64,000 bases of DNA, from positions 434,001 through 498,000 of the forward strand of contig NZ_PTJS01000001.1 in NCBI RefSeq assembly GCF_002941025.1, written 5' to 3'. Below are positions 41,605 through 50,787 of this stretch, piece by piece. Each line of letters opens with the position of its first letter. Position 1 is the stretch's first letter. Position numbers and translations under genes: made by a program. The DNA comes from Streptomyces sp. QL37 (GTDB lineage Bacteria; Actinomycetota; Actinomycetes; Streptomycetales; Streptomycetaceae). A model generated the notes under the pieces. That model did no database searches. It saw nothing but the letters and a program-made list of their open reading frames with translations, and was not told the origin of the DNA.

Positions 41605-43050
41605 TTAACGGCGGTAGGTCTCCAGCAGCCGCAGCCACACCTCGCTGATGGTCGGGTAGGCGGGCACCGCGTGCCAGAGCCGCTCGATCGGCACCTCGCC
41701 GGCGACGGCGATGGTTGCCGAGTGCAGGAGTTCACCGATGCCCGGTCCGACGAAGGTGACGCCGAGCAGGATCTCGCGGTCCAGGTCGACCACCATCCTG
41801 GCCCGGCCCTTGTACCCCTGGGCGTACAGACCGGAACCGGCGACCGAGGCCAGGTCGTAGTCGACGGCGCGGACCCGGTGGCCCGCGTCCTCCGCCTCGG
41901 CGAGCGTGAGGCCGACCGACGCCGCCTCCGGGTCCGTGAACACGACCTGGGGGACGGCGGCGTGGTCGGCGGTGGCCGCGTGCGCGCCCCAGCGGTCCGT
42001 CTCCAGCAGGGGGGTCTCCTGCGCGCGGGCCGCGATCGCCGCTCCCGCGATGCGGGCCTGGTACTTGCCCTGGTGGGTGAGGAGCGCGCGGTGGTTGACG
42101 TCTCCGACGGCGTACAGCCAGTCGCTGCCCTCCACGAGACAGCTGTCGTCGACGGACAGCCAGGATCCGGGCCTGAGGCCCACGGTGTCGAGGCCGAGGT
42201 CGTCGGTGCGCGGGGCCCGGCCGGTGGCGAAGAGGATCTCGTCGGTCTCCAGCCGCTCCCCGTTGTCGAGCTCGACGGTGACCGGGCCGTCGTGCCCCGC
42301 CCTGCGGACCTCCTTGGCGGAGACTCCTGTCAGGATCCGGGCTCCGGCGTCGGTCAGGGCCTCCGCGACCAGCTCGCCCGCGAAGGGCTCCATCTTGGGG
42401 AGCAGGCGCTTGCCCCGGATCAGCATGGTCACCTCCGCACCGAGCCCCTGCCAGACGGTGGCCATCTCCACTCCGACCACTCCCCCGCCCACGACGACGA
42501 GCCGGCCCGGGACCTCCTTGGCGCTGGTCGCCTCGCGGCTGGTCCACGGCCGGACGTCCGCGATGCCGGGGAGAGCGGGGACGACGGCCCGGCTTCCGGT
42601 GCAGACGGCGACGGCGTGCCGTGCCGTGAGGTGCTGCTCGGACCCGTCGGCGGCCGTGACGGACACCTGTCGTACCCCCGTCAGCCGGCCCATGCCCCGG
42701 TAGATGTCGGCGCCGACGCTGTCCAGCCAGGCGACCTGCCCGTCGTCCTTCCAGTGCGAGGTCTGCTCGTCGCGGTGGGCGAGGACGGCGTCGGCGTCGA
42801 GCGGCCCCTGCACCGCGCCGCTCAGCCCTGGTACGCGGCGCGCGTCCGCTCGTGCGACGACCGGGCGCAGCAGGGCCTTGCTGGGCATGCACGCCCAGTA
42901 CGAGCACTCCCCGCCGATCAACTCGGACTCGATCACCGCGGTGCTCAGTCCGGCCGCTCTGGCACGGTCCGCCACGTTCTCCCCCACCGGGCCGGCACCG
43001 ATCACCACGACGTCGTATTCGCTGTTCCGTACACCTTCATCAACGGTCAT
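41605..43050 (-). CDS. Flavin disulfide oxidoreductase (dihydrolipoamide dehydrogenase-like)
   Basis: A 481-residue class I pyridine-nucleotide disulfide oxidoreductase. VVVIGAGPVGENVADRA binds FAD, the redox pair is Cys49/Cys54 (ECSYWACMPSK), and RLVVVGGGVVGVEMATVW binds NAD(P)H. LYAVGDVN is the second FAD motif. The C-terminal active-site region reads HAVPAYPTISE where lipoamide dehydrogenases have HAHPTLSE, so the usual catalytic His appears to be Tyr. It is therefore probably not a standard lipoamide dehydrogenase; mercuric-reductase-like or a low-molecular-weight-thiol role is possible. The ATG at 43050 has GAGGA upstream; a start at 43086 is possible. Divergent from a thioredoxin gene. 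Confidence 0.85.
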   Translation of the reverse strand: MTVDEGVRNSEYDVVVIGAGPVGENVADRARAAGLSTAVIESELIGGECSYWACMPSKALLRPVVARADARRVPGLSGAVQGPLDADAVLAHRDEQTSHWKDDGQVAWLDSVGADIYRGMGRLTGVRQVSVTAADGSEQHLTARHAVAVCTGSRAVVPALPGIADVRPWTSREATSAKEVPGRLVVVGGGVVGVEMATVWQGLGAEVTMLIRGKRLLPKMEPFAGELVAEALTDAGARILTGVSAKEVRRAGHDGPVTVELDNGERLETDEILFATGRAPRTDDLGLDTVGLRPGSWLSVDDSCLVEGSDWLYAVGDVNHRALLTHQGKYQARIAGAAIAARAQETPLLETDRWGAHAATADHAAVPQVVFTDPEAASVGLTLAEAEDAGHRVRAVDYDLASVAGSGLYAQGYKGRARMVVDLDREILLGVTFVGPGIGELLHSATIAVAGEVPIERLWHAVPAYPTISEVWLRLLETYRR

Positions 43051-43166
43051 GCGAACAGTGTCCTCGTGGGTGTGCGCGGCGGCCACATGGGCAGGCGGAA
43101 TAGCGCAAGTGACGTCACCGTTGTGCCGGGACAGGTCCGATCGGTCCCAGGAAGAGGTAACAGAGT

Positions 43167-43556
43167 ATGAGCACCGTAGAGCTCACCAAGGAAAACTTCG
43201 ATCAGGTCGTGAGCGACAACGAATTCCTGCTGATCGACTTCTGGGCTTCCTGGTGCGGTCCGTGCCGGCAGTTCGCCCCGGTGTACGACTCGGCGTCCGA
43301 GCGCCACCCCGACCTGGTCTTCGCCAAGGTCGACACGGAGGCGCAGCAGGAGCTTGCGGCCGCCTTCGAGATCCAGTCCATTCCCACGCTGATGATCGTC
43401 CGTGACAACGTGGCGGTCTTCTCGCAGCCCGGGGCGCTCCCCGAGTCGGCGCTGGAGGATGTCATCGGCCAGGCGCGCAACCTGAACATGGACGAGGTGC
43501 GCAAGTCCGTCGAGGAGCAGAAGCAGGCACAGCAGGCACAGCAGGAGCAGCAGTAG
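43167..43556 (+). CDS. Thioredoxin with glutamine-rich tail
   Basis: A 129-residue thioredoxin. The active site WCGPC gives Cys30 and Cys33; the cis-proline is in SIPTLMI. The fold ends near residue 108, followed by a charged, glutamine-rich tail (EEQKQAQQAQQEQQ) unlike the housekeeping enzyme. AAGAGGTAAC upstream supplies the ribosome site. The divergent region with the flavin disulfide reductase gene (43051-43166) contains a perfect GTGACGTCAC palindrome at 43109-43118. A shared redox role is plausible. Confidence 0.9.
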   Translation: MSTVELTKENFDQVVSDNEFLLIDFWASWCGPCRQFAPVYDSASERHPDLVFAKVDTEAQQELAAAFEIQSIPTLMIVRDNVAVFSQPGALPESALEDVIGQARNLNMDEVRKSVEEQKQAQQAQQEQQ

Positions 43557-43583
43557 TCCCTGTCGATGTGCGGCAGACGTGAA

Positions 43584-43609
43584 AGGGCCCGGCCGTACGG
43601 CCGGGCCCT
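43584..43609. terminator. Bidirectional palindromic terminator
   Basis: A perfect 26-base palindrome centred on GTAC, between the ends of the thioredoxin gene and a convergent hypothetical gene. It is GC-rich and well placed to stop both transcripts. Confidence 0.8.
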
Positions 43610-43631
43610 CGTCATGGGGTGCCGTGATGGT

Positions 43632-43982
43632 TCAGCTGTCCGTCCGGGCCTGCTCCGTGCCGGACTGCCCCGCCTCGGCTTCCGCCGTACCGGCGGGCTC
43701 AGGCTCCGCCTCCTCCGTACCGAGGATGCGCTCGGCGATCCTGGCCGTGAGCCCGTAGTCCAGCTCCGCGCCGTCCACCAGCAGGGCTTCCACCGTGTGC
43801 GAGGCGGGGTCGATGTCAGCCTCCATGCCGCCCCCGGCATAGCGCGGATAGCCGGATGTCCCGGTTTCACCGGTGGCCGCCACGACCGCGGAACGGATGG
43901 CGGTGCCGGGCGCGGGTGCCCCGGTGACGGGCTCCTCCGGTTCCGGGAACAGCAGGATCTCGTAGCTCTGCGGATGGCTCAT
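43632..43982 (-). CDS. Conserved-looking acidic hypothetical protein
   Basis: A 116-residue acidic protein beginning MSHPQSYEILLFPEPEEP, with a glycine-rich centre (YPRYAGGGMEAD) and a glutamate/alanine-rich tail. No membrane segment or catalytic motif is seen. The start has a weak ribosome site; an ATG six codons earlier (44000) is an alternative. It converges on the thioredoxin gene. Not assigned to a family. The stretch 43983-44237 holds no gene I can support. Confidence 0.55.
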   Translation of the reverse strand: MSHPQSYEILLFPEPEEPVTGAPAPGTAIRSAVVAATGETGTSGYPRYAGGGMEADIDPASHTVEALLVDGAELDYGLTARIAERILGTEEAEPEPAGTAEAEAGQSGTEQARTDS

Positions 43983-44237
43983 GCCGTCGACGCTAGACAT
44001 CCCCGGCCACCCGCGCATGTCGCAACGCCGCCCGGGTCCGCGCCGGGCGGCCGGTCGTCCCGGCCGGTGACTGCGCGGTGCCCGGTGCCACGGTGACGCT
44101 GCTGAGCCGGGGCCGCAGGTCAGCGCCACGCTCGCGCCGTCGGGACAAGCGATGTGCGTGTTGCCCGCGGTCGCGCCGCGTCCCCCGGAGTGATCGACGT
44201 GTACGCACCCGCGGCGGGGCCGGACAGGAGCGGAACG

Positions 44238-45947
44238 TCACTGCGGCTGCGGGCGTGCCCGGGCCGCATGGCAGGCGGCCAGATAGCCGAACGTGAGGGC
44301 ACTGCCGATCTGGCACCCCGCTCCTGGGTACTCCGACGCCATCGGGGAGTCCGCGTCGTTGCCGCAGGCGTACAGGCCCAGGACCGGTGTGCCGTCCTCC
44401 TTGAGCACCTGGGCCTCGGGGCTGATCCTGAGGCCGAGCGAGGTCGCCAGTGGGGTCGGCACCACGGCGATGGCGTAGAAGGGAGCTCGTCCTGTCGGAC
44501 CGAGATTCACGTTCGGCGTGTGAGCTGGATCGCCGTACTGGTGTCCGTAGGGGTGTCCGCCCTTTCCGAACTCCTCGTCGACCCCGGATGCGGCACAGCG
44601 GTTGCTGTCGGCGACGGTGCGTGCCAAACCGGCCGGATCGACCTCGATCGCCTGTGCGAGCTGGTGGATCGACCGGCCGGTACGCAGGTAGCCGGACCGC
44701 AGGTGCCGTGCGAGAAGACGGCGTGGAGTGTGTGGGCGGATCATGCCGAGGCCGTACGCGGCCAGGGCTCGCGCGTCGGTGACGAGCCACGCCGGGATCG
44801 TCCGTACGGACGCATGCGCTGCGTACATGGCACGAACGAAACGGTCGTAGGACACCGACTCGTCCACGAACCGCCGTCCGGCGGCGTTGACCGCGATGAT
44901 CCCCGGCTTGGCCCGGTCCCATATGTGGGGGAAGACCGCGGTGGTACCGTCCCGACGGCGACCGAGTGAACTCGGAAACCACAAGGCGTTGTCACCGCTG
45001 GATTCCCCCAGCACCCCGCCCACCGCCTGGGCGAGCGCGATCGAGTCGCCGGTGGCCCCCTCCGCCGCGGGAGTGAACTGCGGCGCGGGGGCGGGTAGAT
45101 GACGGGTGCGCAGTTCCGGGCTGGCGGAGAACCCCCCGGCGGCCAGGACCACGCCGGCCCGGGCGGCGATCCGGACGGTGCGACCCCGTAGCGAGACCAC
45201 GGCGCCCACCACCCGCCCGGTCGTGTCGGTGACGAGTTCGGTGGCCTGCGCGGTGAACCATACGTCGCCCCCGCGACGCAGAAGCTGGTGATAGAGGTTC
45301 GCGGTCAGGGCATTGCCCATGGCGAGCCGGGTTCCCCGGGAGTAGCGGAGCCGGTCCACCGCCCAACGCACACCGAGGCGCACCGCTACGGCCATGCCGC
45401 GCACCGATCCGTGGAAGACGTCGAGGAGTTCGTCAACTTCCGAACGGCGGACCATGAGGGTGCCGCCGAGGAGAGCGAACTCCCGCACAGGACGGCGGAT
45501 CCGGCCGAAGCGGGTTCTGCCGAGTCTGCGCCCGTCGAAGGTGTGGGGTTCGAGAGCCCGCCCGGTGCCGTAGCCGGGTATCTCGGGGTGGTAGTCGACG
45601 GCCTTCGCGGAGTGCCAGAACCCGACACCTGCCCGTTCCAGGTAGTCGATCATCCCGGGTACGTGTGCGAGGTAGCTCTCTCGTTGTTCCTTCGGAGCAC
45701 GGTCACCGACCAGGGCGTCCAGGTAGTCCCGTGCCGCGGCGGTGTCCGCGGCGGGGTCCTCCTGGTAGCGGTGGCCAGGGGCCCAGACCGTGCCGGCCGA
45801 GTACGCGGTGGTGCCGCCGAGCCACTCGCTCTTCTCCAGAACCAGGACGTCGAGGCCCTCTTCCGCGCCGACGACAGCGGAACCGAGGCCGCCCGCACCG
45901 GAGCCCACGACAAGGAGGCCGACCTGGTGGTCCCAGCGGTCGATCAT
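44238..45947 (-). CDS. FAD-dependent oxidoreductase, ketosteroid-dehydrogenase/fumarate-reductase type
   Basis: A 569-residue flavoprotein. LLVVGSGAGGLGSAVVGAEEG (about 11-31) binds FAD, LEKSEWLGGTTAYSAG is the conserved second segment, and GRVVGAVV and ACGNDADSPMASEYPGAGCQIG are the late FAD motifs. This matches 3-ketosteroid-delta-dehydrogenase-like enzymes that introduce or reduce a C=C bond next to a carbonyl. It is the last gene of the transporter-decarboxylase operon, 193 bases after livF. The substrate is unknown; it may desaturate an intermediate of the pathway. Confidence 0.82.
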   Translation of the reverse strand: MIDRWDHQVGLLVVGSGAGGLGSAVVGAEEGLDVLVLEKSEWLGGTTAYSAGTVWAPGHRYQEDPAADTAAARDYLDALVGDRAPKEQRESYLAHVPGMIDYLERAGVGFWHSAKAVDYHPEIPGYGTGRALEPHTFDGRRLGRTRFGRIRRPVREFALLGGTLMVRRSEVDELLDVFHGSVRGMAVAVRLGVRWAVDRLRYSRGTRLAMGNALTANLYHQLLRRGGDVWFTAQATELVTDTTGRVVGAVVSLRGRTVRIAARAGVVLAAGGFSASPELRTRHLPAPAPQFTPAAEGATGDSIALAQAVGGVLGESSGDNALWFPSSLGRRRDGTTAVFPHIWDRAKPGIIAVNAAGRRFVDESVSYDRFVRAMYAAHASVRTIPAWLVTDARALAAYGLGMIRPHTPRRLLARHLRSGYLRTGRSIHQLAQAIEVDPAGLARTVADSNRCAASGVDEEFGKGGHPYGHQYGDPAHTPNVNLGPTGRAPFYAIAVVPTPLATSLGLRISPEAQVLKEDGTPVLGLYACGNDADSPMASEYPGAGCQIGSALTFGYLAACHAARARPQPQ

Positions 45948-46139
45948 GGTGAGTTCCTATCGAGGTGTTTTGTTCATGTGCCGGAAACGGTGAACCCGCG
46001 CGGTCGGATGGAGGACGAGCCCGTCCACACGGCAGCCGGACCCGCTGCCCGTACCTCGGCCAGCCGCTCACCTGGCGGCTGGCCGAGGCTCAGCCCGACG
46101 GTGTACCGCGCAGGGACCGCGGCTCGGGCTCGGGCCGGT

Positions 46140-46879
<740 letters not shown>

Positions 46880-46880
<1 letters not shown>

Positions 46881-48712
46881 CACGGAACCTCCGGTACGGC
46901 GTGAACGGGTATGTCGGCCGGCGTCGAGTCGCCGAGGTACGCCTCTATGACTTCGGGGGTCGCCGCCACTTCGGCGGGCGTTCCTTCCGCGATGACGCTG
47001 CCGGCCGCGAGGACGGTGATCCGTTCGCACAGGGACATGACCAGCCCCATGTTGTGCTCGATGAGGACGACGGTGACGCCCTGGTCGCGGATGGAACGGA
47101 CGATCGCCGAGAGCTGTCCGACCTCCTCACCGTTCAGACCGGCCGCCGGCTCGTCCAGGAGAAGCAGGCTGGGCCGTCCCGCCATGGCCCGCGCGATCTC
47201 GATGCGGCGCTGGATGCCGTAGGGGAGCGACTGCGGGTGTGCCTCGGCGAAAGCGGTGAGCCCGTACTCCTTCAGGACGCGGTCAGCCTCCCTCTGCAGC
47301 CGGTGTTCGTTGGAGAGGACACCGACGGGCCACACGGCGTACTGCCAGACCGTGCTGGTGCGGGACCGGTCGAGAACGACGAGGATGTTCTCGCGGACCG
47401 TCATCTGGGAGAAGAGACGCAGGTTCTGGAACGTGCGCGCCATTCCCGCCAGGGACAGCTGGTACGGGCGTGCCCGGCCGATGTCGCGGCCGACACCGGC
47501 GACCCGGCCGGCGGAGGGCCGGTAGAGCCCGCTGATGACGTTGAACAGGGTCGTCTTGCCGGACCCGTTGGGGCCGACGATGCCACGGATCTCTCCCCGT
47601 TCCACCGTCAGGGTGACGTCGTCGAGCGCGGTCAGCGCCCCGAACCGCTTGGTGACATGGCTGATCTCCAGGGCCGGTGCGCTGTCAGCCCCGGCAGCGG
47701 ACACCTGTTCCGCGGGGGCGGCCTCGGGGAGGTAGGGGCCCAGCTCGGCGGCGCGTACGTCGTCGCTCTTCGTACGGCGGCTGACGGCTCCCCGGATGCG
47801 CTCAGGGATCCCTGCGAGGCCGGTGGGGGCGAAGACCACCATGAGGACGACGACGATGCCGTAGCCGAGCTGTGCGTAGACGGCGAAGTCGACGAGCGCC
47901 TCACGGATGAGCACGAGTCCGACCGCGCCCACGACACACCCCACGAGGCTGCGCCGACCGCCGATGATGACCATCGCCAGCAGCAGGAACATGTTGCTGA
48001 GGCTGAAGGTCTCGGGCGCCACGTAGCGGATGAGGCCCGCGTAGAGGATGCCGGCCACACCGCCGTACACACTGGCGAGCAGGAACGCGGTCATCCGCAA
48101 CAGGGGGATTTCCGCGCCCATGGCGCCGGCCGCGAGGGCGTCGTCGCGCATCGCGCGGAGTCGGCGGCCGAGCCGGGTGCGTACGACGAAGGTGCCGAAG
48201 GTCAGAGCGAGACCGAAGACCACGATCTCCAGGTAGTAGTACATGTACTCGTCGGCGAGGTCGATCCCGAAGAACGGCGGTACGGGGATGCCCGAGATGC
48301 CGTCCGCGCCACCGGTGATCTCCGCGTTGGTGATCCAGTTGACGAATCCGAGCGCCAGGCCGAGCGTGACGATGCCGAGGTAGTGCGACTGCATGCGCAA
48401 CGCCGGCAGGCCTACCAGCAGCCCCACCAGGACGGTGGCCACGAGCCCGACGATCGCCGCGGTCCAGAAGCCGTATCCGGAGTGGGTGGTGAGGATCGCG
48501 GTGGTGTAGGCGCCGACGCCGAAGAAGGCCACCTGAGCCAGGTTGATCTGGCCCGCGACGCCCATGACGAGCCCCATGCCGACGGCGAGGAGCGCGAAGA
48601 TGATCGCGATGTCCACCACGTGCATCGAGTAGCCGTTCAGCCCGTACGGCAGCAGGAAGGCGGCTACGCACGCCAGCAGGATGAGCGACGGCTTGGATTT
48701 GATGATGTTCAC
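46880..48712 (-). CDS. Fused LivM permease-LivG ATPase
   Basis: A 610-residue fusion of two transporter subunits usually encoded separately. Residues 1-about 320 are a LivM-type permease with eight or more hydrophobic segments (MGVAGQINLAQVAFFGVGAY and GGRRSLVGCVVGA). After a linker rich in Ala and Glu (about 325-355), the LivG ATPase follows, with Walker A VGPNGSGKTTLF near 385, Walker B LLLLDEPAAGLNG near 520 and switch His in LIEHNMG. The GTG start overlaps the livH stop (GTGA). Confidence 0.92.
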
Positions 48713-49578
48713 GCCCGGCTCACCGTCCTCTCGCCGAAGATGCCCGTCGGCCGGATCATGATGGCCACGGTGAAGACCAGGAAGGTGACCAGGACGGAGT
48801 AGCCCTGGAAGTGGTCGCCCGCGTAGGAGTCCAGAACCCCGATGGCCAGGCCTCCCACCACGGCTCCGGGGATACTGCCGAATCCGCCGAGCATGGCGGC
48901 GGCGAAGCCCTTCACGCCGAGCGCGCCGCCCAGGGTCGCGTCGACGTAGAGCATGGGACCGGCCAGACTGCCGGCGAGAGCCGCGATGCCTGCCCCGATC
49001 GCGAAGGCGAGGGCATTGCTGCGCCCCACGTGGATGCCGACCGCTGTGGCCGCCTCGTGGTCCATGGCCACCGCCTGCATGGCGGCCCCCGGCTTGGTGC
49101 GCTGAAGGAACAGGGTGAGCAGAACCACGCACGCCGCGGTGATCGCGATGACCATCAGATCGTACGTACGGATACGGATGCCCATGACTTCCAGGGGCCC
49201 GGAGGATATCGGCGAGGGCATGGCCCGTCCCGTGGTCCCCCAGATCAGGGTGGCGGCCGCCTGGAGGACGGTGCCGAAGCCGATCGTCCCGATCAGCATC
49301 AGGTCGAAGTCCTTGTTCTCCAGCGGGCGCAGCACCCGCTCGATGACCAGGCCGATGACGCCGGTGACGACGATGGAGATGACGATGGCGAGGCCGAACG
49401 GCACGTGCGTGGTGAGGTAGAAGGTGGAGGCTGCGTAGGCGCCGATCATCGCGACGTCGGCGTGGGCGAAGTTGACCAGGCCCATGGTGCGGTAGACGAC
49501 GGAGAATCCGACAGCGATCAAGGCGTAGATCGCCCCTAGGCTGAGGCCTCCGACGAGGGTTTGCAGGGTGACTTGCAT
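48709..49578 (-). CDS. livH: Branched-chain-type ABC permease, LivH
   Basis: A 289-residue permease with eight predicted helices. LGAIYALIAVGFSVVYRTMGLVNFAHAD at the N-terminus and GKGFAAAMLGGFGSIPGAVVGG-like region near 225 (GVKGFAAAMLGGFGSI) are typical. It follows the binding-protein gene by 51 bases and overlaps the fused LivM-LivG gene by 4. With LivM it forms the membrane channel. Confidence 0.92.
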   Translation of the reverse strand: MQVTLQTLVGGLSLGAIYALIAVGFSVVYRTMGLVNFAHADVAMIGAYAASTFYLTTHVPFGLAIVISIVVTGVIGLVIERVLRPLENKDFDLMLIGTIGFGTVLQAAATLIWGTTGRAMPSPISSGPLEVMGIRIRTYDLMVIAITAACVVLLTLFLQRTKPGAAMQAVAMDHEAATAVGIHVGRSNALAFAIGAGIAALAGSLAGPMLYVDATLGGALGVKGFAAAMLGGFGSIPGAVVGGLAIGVLDSYAGDHFQGYSVLVTFLVFTVAIMIRPTGIFGERTVSRA

Positions 49579-49629
49579 GGTGGCTCCCTGAAGCCGGTGC
49601 GGAGCCCGGCTCTCGGCTCGACGGGCTGG

Positions 49630-50787
49630 CTACTGAGCTGCGGAGAGCTTTCCGTCCTTGATGACGCCGATGGTCGTCCTGAAGATGCCGACGCCGGTCT
49701 CGTCGTAGGCGAAGTCACCGAGCAGTCCGTCGTACTTGGTGGCGCGGATCTCGTCGGCGAGCTTCTTACCGGTGGCCAGGTCGCTGTTCTTCAGCGCGGT
49801 GAGCACGATGTTGGTGCCGTCGTACGCCTTGGCCCCGTGCAGCTCCGCTTCCTTGTTGTACTTGGCCTCGTAGGCGGCGGCGAACGCCCGGCTGGCGTCA
49901 CTGATCTCGTTGCTGAGGTAGGGCGAGCTGACGATGGTGTCAGCGGCGTTCGCGGCACCGGCCGTCTCGATGAAGACCGGAGTGCCCTGGGGGGCCGCGC
50001 CCGCGAAGGGGACCTTGATGCCCAGATCACGTGCCTGCTTCACGATCAGCCCGGCCTGGACCTCCTCGGCGCCGAGGAAGATGGCGTCCGGCCCGGACTG
50101 GCGGATGCGGGAGAGCGACGCGCTGAAGTCCTTCTGGTCGGTGGTGACGACCTGGTCGCTGACCGGCGTGATGCCGGCCTTCTCGAGCGCGGCGGTGAAG
50201 GCGTCGTGCTCGCCCTTGCCGTAGGACCCGTTGTTGGAGATCATCGCGATCTTCTTGAACTTCTTCGTGGTGACCAGGTAGTCGGCCAGCGTGCTGTCGT
50301 AGGTCGTGCTGGTCGGGCCGTTGAGGAAGAGGAAGGGGCTCTTCACGTCGACGAGGGCCGTGGCCTGGCCGGAGGTGATGTTGGGAATCTCCGCCTGCCG
50401 GAGGATCGGCGCCATGGCGACGGTGACGGCGCTCTCGGCCGTACCGATCATCGCGACGTAGTTGCCGTTGTCGAGCTTGCGCGCGATGTTGGTGCCGGTG
50501 GTGGGGTCGCCCTGGTCGTCGAAGACGGTGACCTTGATCTTGCGGCCGTCGATGCCACCCTTCTTGTTCCATTCGTCCACCGCGAGCTCGGCGCCCTTGG
50601 CCTCCCAGTCGCCCAGCGCCGCGAGCTGGCCGCTCTGGGCGTTCACCACGGCGATCTCGATGGGACCGCTGCCGTCGGCCTTGCCGGAGCCGGAATCGCC
50701 GGGGGCGCTGCACGCCGATGCGGCGAGCAGGACACCGAGGGCGACGGCCGGGACGGTGTGACGGGTTCTGGCGCGCATGGGAATCAT
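49630..50787 (-). CDS. Branched-chain-type solute-binding lipoprotein
   Basis: A 385-residue periplasmic-binding-type lipoprotein (lipobox ASACS). The ligand core PIEIAVVNAQSGQLAALGDWEAKGAELAVDEWN (in parts) starts near residue 42; DDQGDPTTGTNIARKL and YGKGEHDAFTAALEKAGI are family landmarks. Starts at 50787 and 50778 are both plausible; the first overlaps the upstream stop (ATGA). It probably binds the substrate for the island, perhaps an amino acid or 2-oxo/aromatic acid. Confidence 0.9.
   Translation of the reverse strand: MIPMRARTRHTVPAVALGVLLAASACSAPGDSGSGKADGSGPIEIAVVNAQSGQLAALGDWEAKGAELAVDEWNKKGGIDGRKIKVTVFDDQGDPTTGTNIARKLDNGNYVAMIGTAESAVTVAMAPILRQAEIPNITSGQATALVDVKSPFLFLNGPTSTTYDSTLADYLVTTKKFKKIAMISNNGSYGKGEHDAFTAALEKAGITPVSDQVVTTDQKDFSASLSRIRQSGPDAIFLGAEEVQAGLIVKQARDLGIKVPFAGAAPQGTPVFIETAGAANAADTIVSSPYLSNEISDASRAFAAAYEAKYNKEAELHGAKAYDGTNIVLTALKNSDLATGKKLADEIRATKYDGLLGDFAYDETGVGIFRTTIGVIKDGKLSAAQ

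Noticed and set aside
43051..43166. GTGACGTCAC palindrome as a specific regulator site
   Set aside because: A 10-base palindrome alone is too short to assign a regulator in GC-rich DNA, so it is mentioned only with the thioredoxin gene.
41500..43170. Plus-strand frame of about 556 codons over the flavin disulfide reductase
   Set aside because: Low-complexity GC-rich antisense of a gene with clear FAD, NAD(P)H and redox-Cys motifs.
46901..48802. Plus-strand frame of about 633 codons across livM-livG
   Set aside because: It is antisense of a transporter fusion with Walker motifs, and its composition is unlike real proteins.
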